Shown: piece after piece, positions 62,289 through 64,000 of the stretch
How the letters are laid out: every line of letters begins with the position of its first letter
Numbering within the stretch: position 1 is the stretch's first letter
The notes under the pieces: generated by a model
Databases searched by the model: none
Seen by the model: only the letters and a program-made list of their open reading frames with translations
What the model was told of the DNA's origin: nothing
Assembly (NCBI GenBank): GCA_947165675.1
Contig: CAMVBJ010000001.1
Span: forward strand, 113,221-177,220
Length of the DNA: 64,000 nucleotides
Origin: an uncultured Prevotellaceae bacterium
GTDB taxonomy: Bacteria; Bacteroidota; Bacteroidia; Bacteroidales; Muribaculaceae
Direction: 5' to 3'
Translations under genes and position numbers: made by a program

Positions 62289-63479
62289 ATGGTTACAGTT
62301 ACAATCAATCAGTTGCCCGTCGATTCGTTTTCATATTTTCAATGGTTTCTTCTCGGTCTCAATGAGCTTGAGAGTGCAGGGAAGTTGAAACTTAAATACG
62401 ATGTAACTTTACTGGATCGCTTTGCACTTCTATGGAATAATAGTAAGTGGATTTCAGGCGTACTCAGGCGTGTGATTTATAAAATCAATAAGGTGCCTCG
62501 GTATAACTTGATAGGAGAAGTTGAGTATAATGGAAGACGAAGGTCATTCACGATAGATTGTAAGGATAGCCCCTTTATCTTTGCCGAGAAGTTGTTGAAA
62601 GATTGTGATGCCTATTTTAAGCTTCAGTGTCCAAAATCGATTGATAAAGAGGGCTTTGAAATCATGCCATCTGTTCGCATTCCGTATATGGATGTCGAAT
62701 TTGGAGAAAATGAAGGCGATAATGCCATATATTCAAGAAAAGTCAGCACCGAAGTGTATCGCTTGAGAGACAAGATATATCCAGGAATGATAGGTCCTCG
62801 CCGGCTTGCTTGGGGATGTCGGTTCAAAGCGATGAAGAAGCAATATCTCAAATATGTCGAGAGCCAGTCGGTCTCAAAGGAGAAAAAGCTGATGGCGTAT
62901 TTTGGAAGCACTGATGCCGTTAAGCCTGGTAATAAGGAAACGAATCTTGATTTAGACTGGGAGCCTGACATGATTTCGTTATTGAAGCAGTATAATTCCT
63001 GCCATCCCAATGAAAAAAGAGCAAAGGCCGTCTCGCTAATCAATGAGTTGGGAAATCAATATGATGGTCGATTAATTCACGAGTTGATCAATGGTAAGGA
63101 AGTTGTTCATCACGAGAATATTGTTCCATTAAAGGACTTTTGTGATTTTATAGCTCAGTTTAATTATAATCTCAATATCTCGGGTTACAGGATGAGCATA
63201 CCTAATCGGTTTATTGAGAGTTTTATCAGCGGCACGGCTATTATTACCGACAAGTTGCGGGTCAAGTGGTATAAGCCCTTCGGCAGTGAGGTCTTTGAAA
63301 CGGTGGAGCTGGGTTATCTTCCTAATGAAGATGTTGATTGGGAGCGATTCAAGGATGATATAAAGAATCTTCCAGCTGTTGATAAAGATGAGGTGTTGAA
63401 AGCATATAATGAGAACTGGTCTCCTACGGCCTTTGCCAGGTATGTGGTGAATACAACAATTGGTATTGAAGTTCTCTGA
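62289..63479 (+). CDS. Unknown protein, possible glycosyltransferase-related
   Basis: 396 residues, no signal peptide or TM segment. I do not recognise the family. Visible features: an N-terminal QLPVDSFSYFQWFLLGLNEL, basic residues (KINKVPRYNLIGEVEYNGRR), and a C-terminal third with SGYRMSIPNRFIESFISGTA and IITDKLRVKWYKPFGSEVFE, which resembles the part of exostosin or GT-B-type enzymes where a damaged-looking name surface binds nucleotide sugar. Next to a GT2 gene (36 bases) with the same AT-rich base use, so both may be part of one acquired glycan unit. Function not assigned. Confidence 0.55.
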   Translation: MVTVTINQLPVDSFSYFQWFLLGLNELESAGKLKLKYDVTLLDRFALLWNNSKWISGVLRRVIYKINKVPRYNLIGEVEYNGRRRSFTIDCKDSPFIFAEKLLKDCDAYFKLQCPKSIDKEGFEIMPSVRIPYMDVEFGENEGDNAIYSRKVSTEVYRLRDKIYPGMIGPRRLAWGCRFKAMKKQYLKYVESQSVSKEKKLMAYFGSTDAVKPGNKETNLDLDWEPDMISLLKQYNSCHPNEKRAKAVSLINELGNQYDGRLIHELINGKEVVHHENIVPLKDFCDFIAQFNYNLNISGYRMSIPNRFIESFISGTAIITDKLRVKWYKPFGSEVFETVELGYLPNEDVDWERFKDDIKNLPAVDKDEVLKAYNENWSPTAFARYVVNTTIGIEVL

Positions 63480-63539
63480 TGTTCATGAAAGGGTTTTGGT
63501 GGGGGTGTTAAAATGAAGTGTCACCCCCCTCTTGTTTGT

Positions 63540-63872
63540 TTATGGGATTTCCTCGTATTCGGCGTCGGTGATTTGTTCTTCGATGATGGTTCGGGTGTCG
63601 CTGGTTGTTGTGGTTTCCTCAGTGATGGTGCCGGTGACTTCTTCAAAGTCGGCATACTCGCCCTCGTTGCTGGTAAAAATTTTGCGCTCCCCAGTATCGG
63701 TGTATTCTTGTTCCTCGTAGTGGCGGCGTTCCTGTTCTTGTTGCCCCTGACTGTTGCCGCCCATGACGTCATTCATCTTCTTGCGAAGGCCTTGCATGTA
63801 GAACCATCCCCGCAGCAGGGGAATGCCCACCATGAGGAATAGGATAAATAGTATGAATAGTAAGAAACTCAT
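63540..63872 (-). CDS. DUF4834 family protein
   Basis: 110 residues. One N-terminal TM helix (SFLLFILFILFLMVGIPLLR), basic residues, then an acidic, low-complexity tail (YADFEEVTGTITEETTTTSD). Matches the DUF4834 pattern of Bacteroidales. Its ATG directly abuts the stop of the upstream gene at 63873, so they form an operon. Function unknown. Confidence 0.75.
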   Translation of the reverse strand: MSFLLFILFILFLMVGIPLLRGWFYMQGLRKKMNDVMGGNSQGQQEQERRHYEEQEYTDTGERKIFTSNEGEYADFEEVTGTITEETTTTSDTRTIIEEQITDAEYEEIP

Positions 63873-64000
63873 TTATTTTTCTCTTTTAATGATGGACAGC
63901 AGCACGTAGAGGATGATGACGAATGTGAGTCCTGACAACCCCATTACCGCAACTGCTGCCACAGTAGCAATCATCTGCAAATACTGTGCCCAGTTGTCCT
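63873..64000 (-). CDS. C-terminal part of a small hydrophobic protein (5' end outside the window)
   Basis: The minus-strand frame is open from base 63998 to TAA at 63873-63875, which abuts the DUF4834 start. Visible residues (DNWAQYLQMIATVAAVAVMG, then LSGLTFVIILYVLLSIIKRE) form a TM segment and a short basic end. Probably a membrane protein of the DUF4834 operon; family not recognisable from the fragment. Confidence 0.55.
   Translation of the reverse strand, partial: DNWAQYLQMIATVAAVAVMGLSGLTFVIILYVLLSIIKREK

Noticed and set aside
63540..63842. Plus-strand frames opposite the DUF4834 gene
   Set aside because: The minus-strand gene has a clear TM start, a tight operon junction and the known family pattern; the plus-strand frames have none.

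Overview
The window looks like a chromosomal segment of a gut-type Bacteroidales bacterium (Bacteroidota). Supporting signs are promoters of the TTTG / TAnnTTTG type instead of sigma70 boxes, few Shine-Dalgarno sequences, a fused SecDF, a three-subunit succinate dehydrogenase/fumarate reductase with a single cytochrome b, a DUF3098-uppP-truB-queA run, a type IX-like sorting tail, and secreted proteins ending in dockerin-like EF repeats. The dockerin style and codon use suit Prevotellaceae or Muribaculaceae; the family cannot be fixed from sequence alone. No plasmid, phage or CRISPR locus was seen, and there is one insertion sequence.

Layout. 1-4.8 kb: the tail of a dockerin protein, a possible short transcript, a C10 cysteine protease with dockerin, a cytosolic metallophosphoesterase and a stand-alone LuxR-type helix-turn-helix protein. 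4.8-7.8 kb: mscL, gap, a 37-residue rubredoxin, a reverse rubrerythrin and tRNA-Arg(CCU). 7.9-20 kb (all minus): secDF; a membrane polyferredoxin with a Tat-type Fe-S aldo/keto reductase; then a five-gene operon running GH25, GH25, cvpA, aroA, secreted metallophosphoesterase. 20-25.2 kb: repeat-rich ground with a GC-rich, strongly folded non-coding island, an IS with multiple end repeats, and rnr (RNase R) bounded by copies of the same repeats. 25.2-32.3 kb: mtaB, a glycosyltransferase, a second Fe-S aldo/keto reductase, then DUF3098-uppP-truB-queA. 32.5-38.5 kb: two secreted proteins, the sdh/frd operon and a GYF_2 membrane protein. 38.5-45.1 kb: an EamA transporter, a TPR membrane regulator and, divergent from it, three tandem paralogous lipoproteins. 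45.3-54.1 kb (minus): succinyl-CoA:acetate CoA-transferase, pgi, a GNAT-like protein, a 36-residue membrane protein, a zinc-ribbon protein, psuG-psuK and an esterase. 54.2-64 kb: a large MG2/plug-like surface protein, then SDR, ribF, upp, nadB, two AT-rich glycan genes and the edge of a DUF4834 operon.

How the genes fit together. Glycolysis (gap, pgi), fumarate respiration (sdhCAB) and acetate/succinate exchange (CoA-transferase) fit a succinate/acetate-forming anaerobe. The rubredoxin/rubrerythrin pair gives peroxide defence. uppP, two GH25 lysozymes and CvpA relate to the envelope. upp and psuKG recycle pyrimidines; nadB and ribF make NAD and flavins. The least explained parts are the 20.1-20.5 kb folded island with its dispersed repeats, and the lipoprotein triplet facing a TPR regulator.
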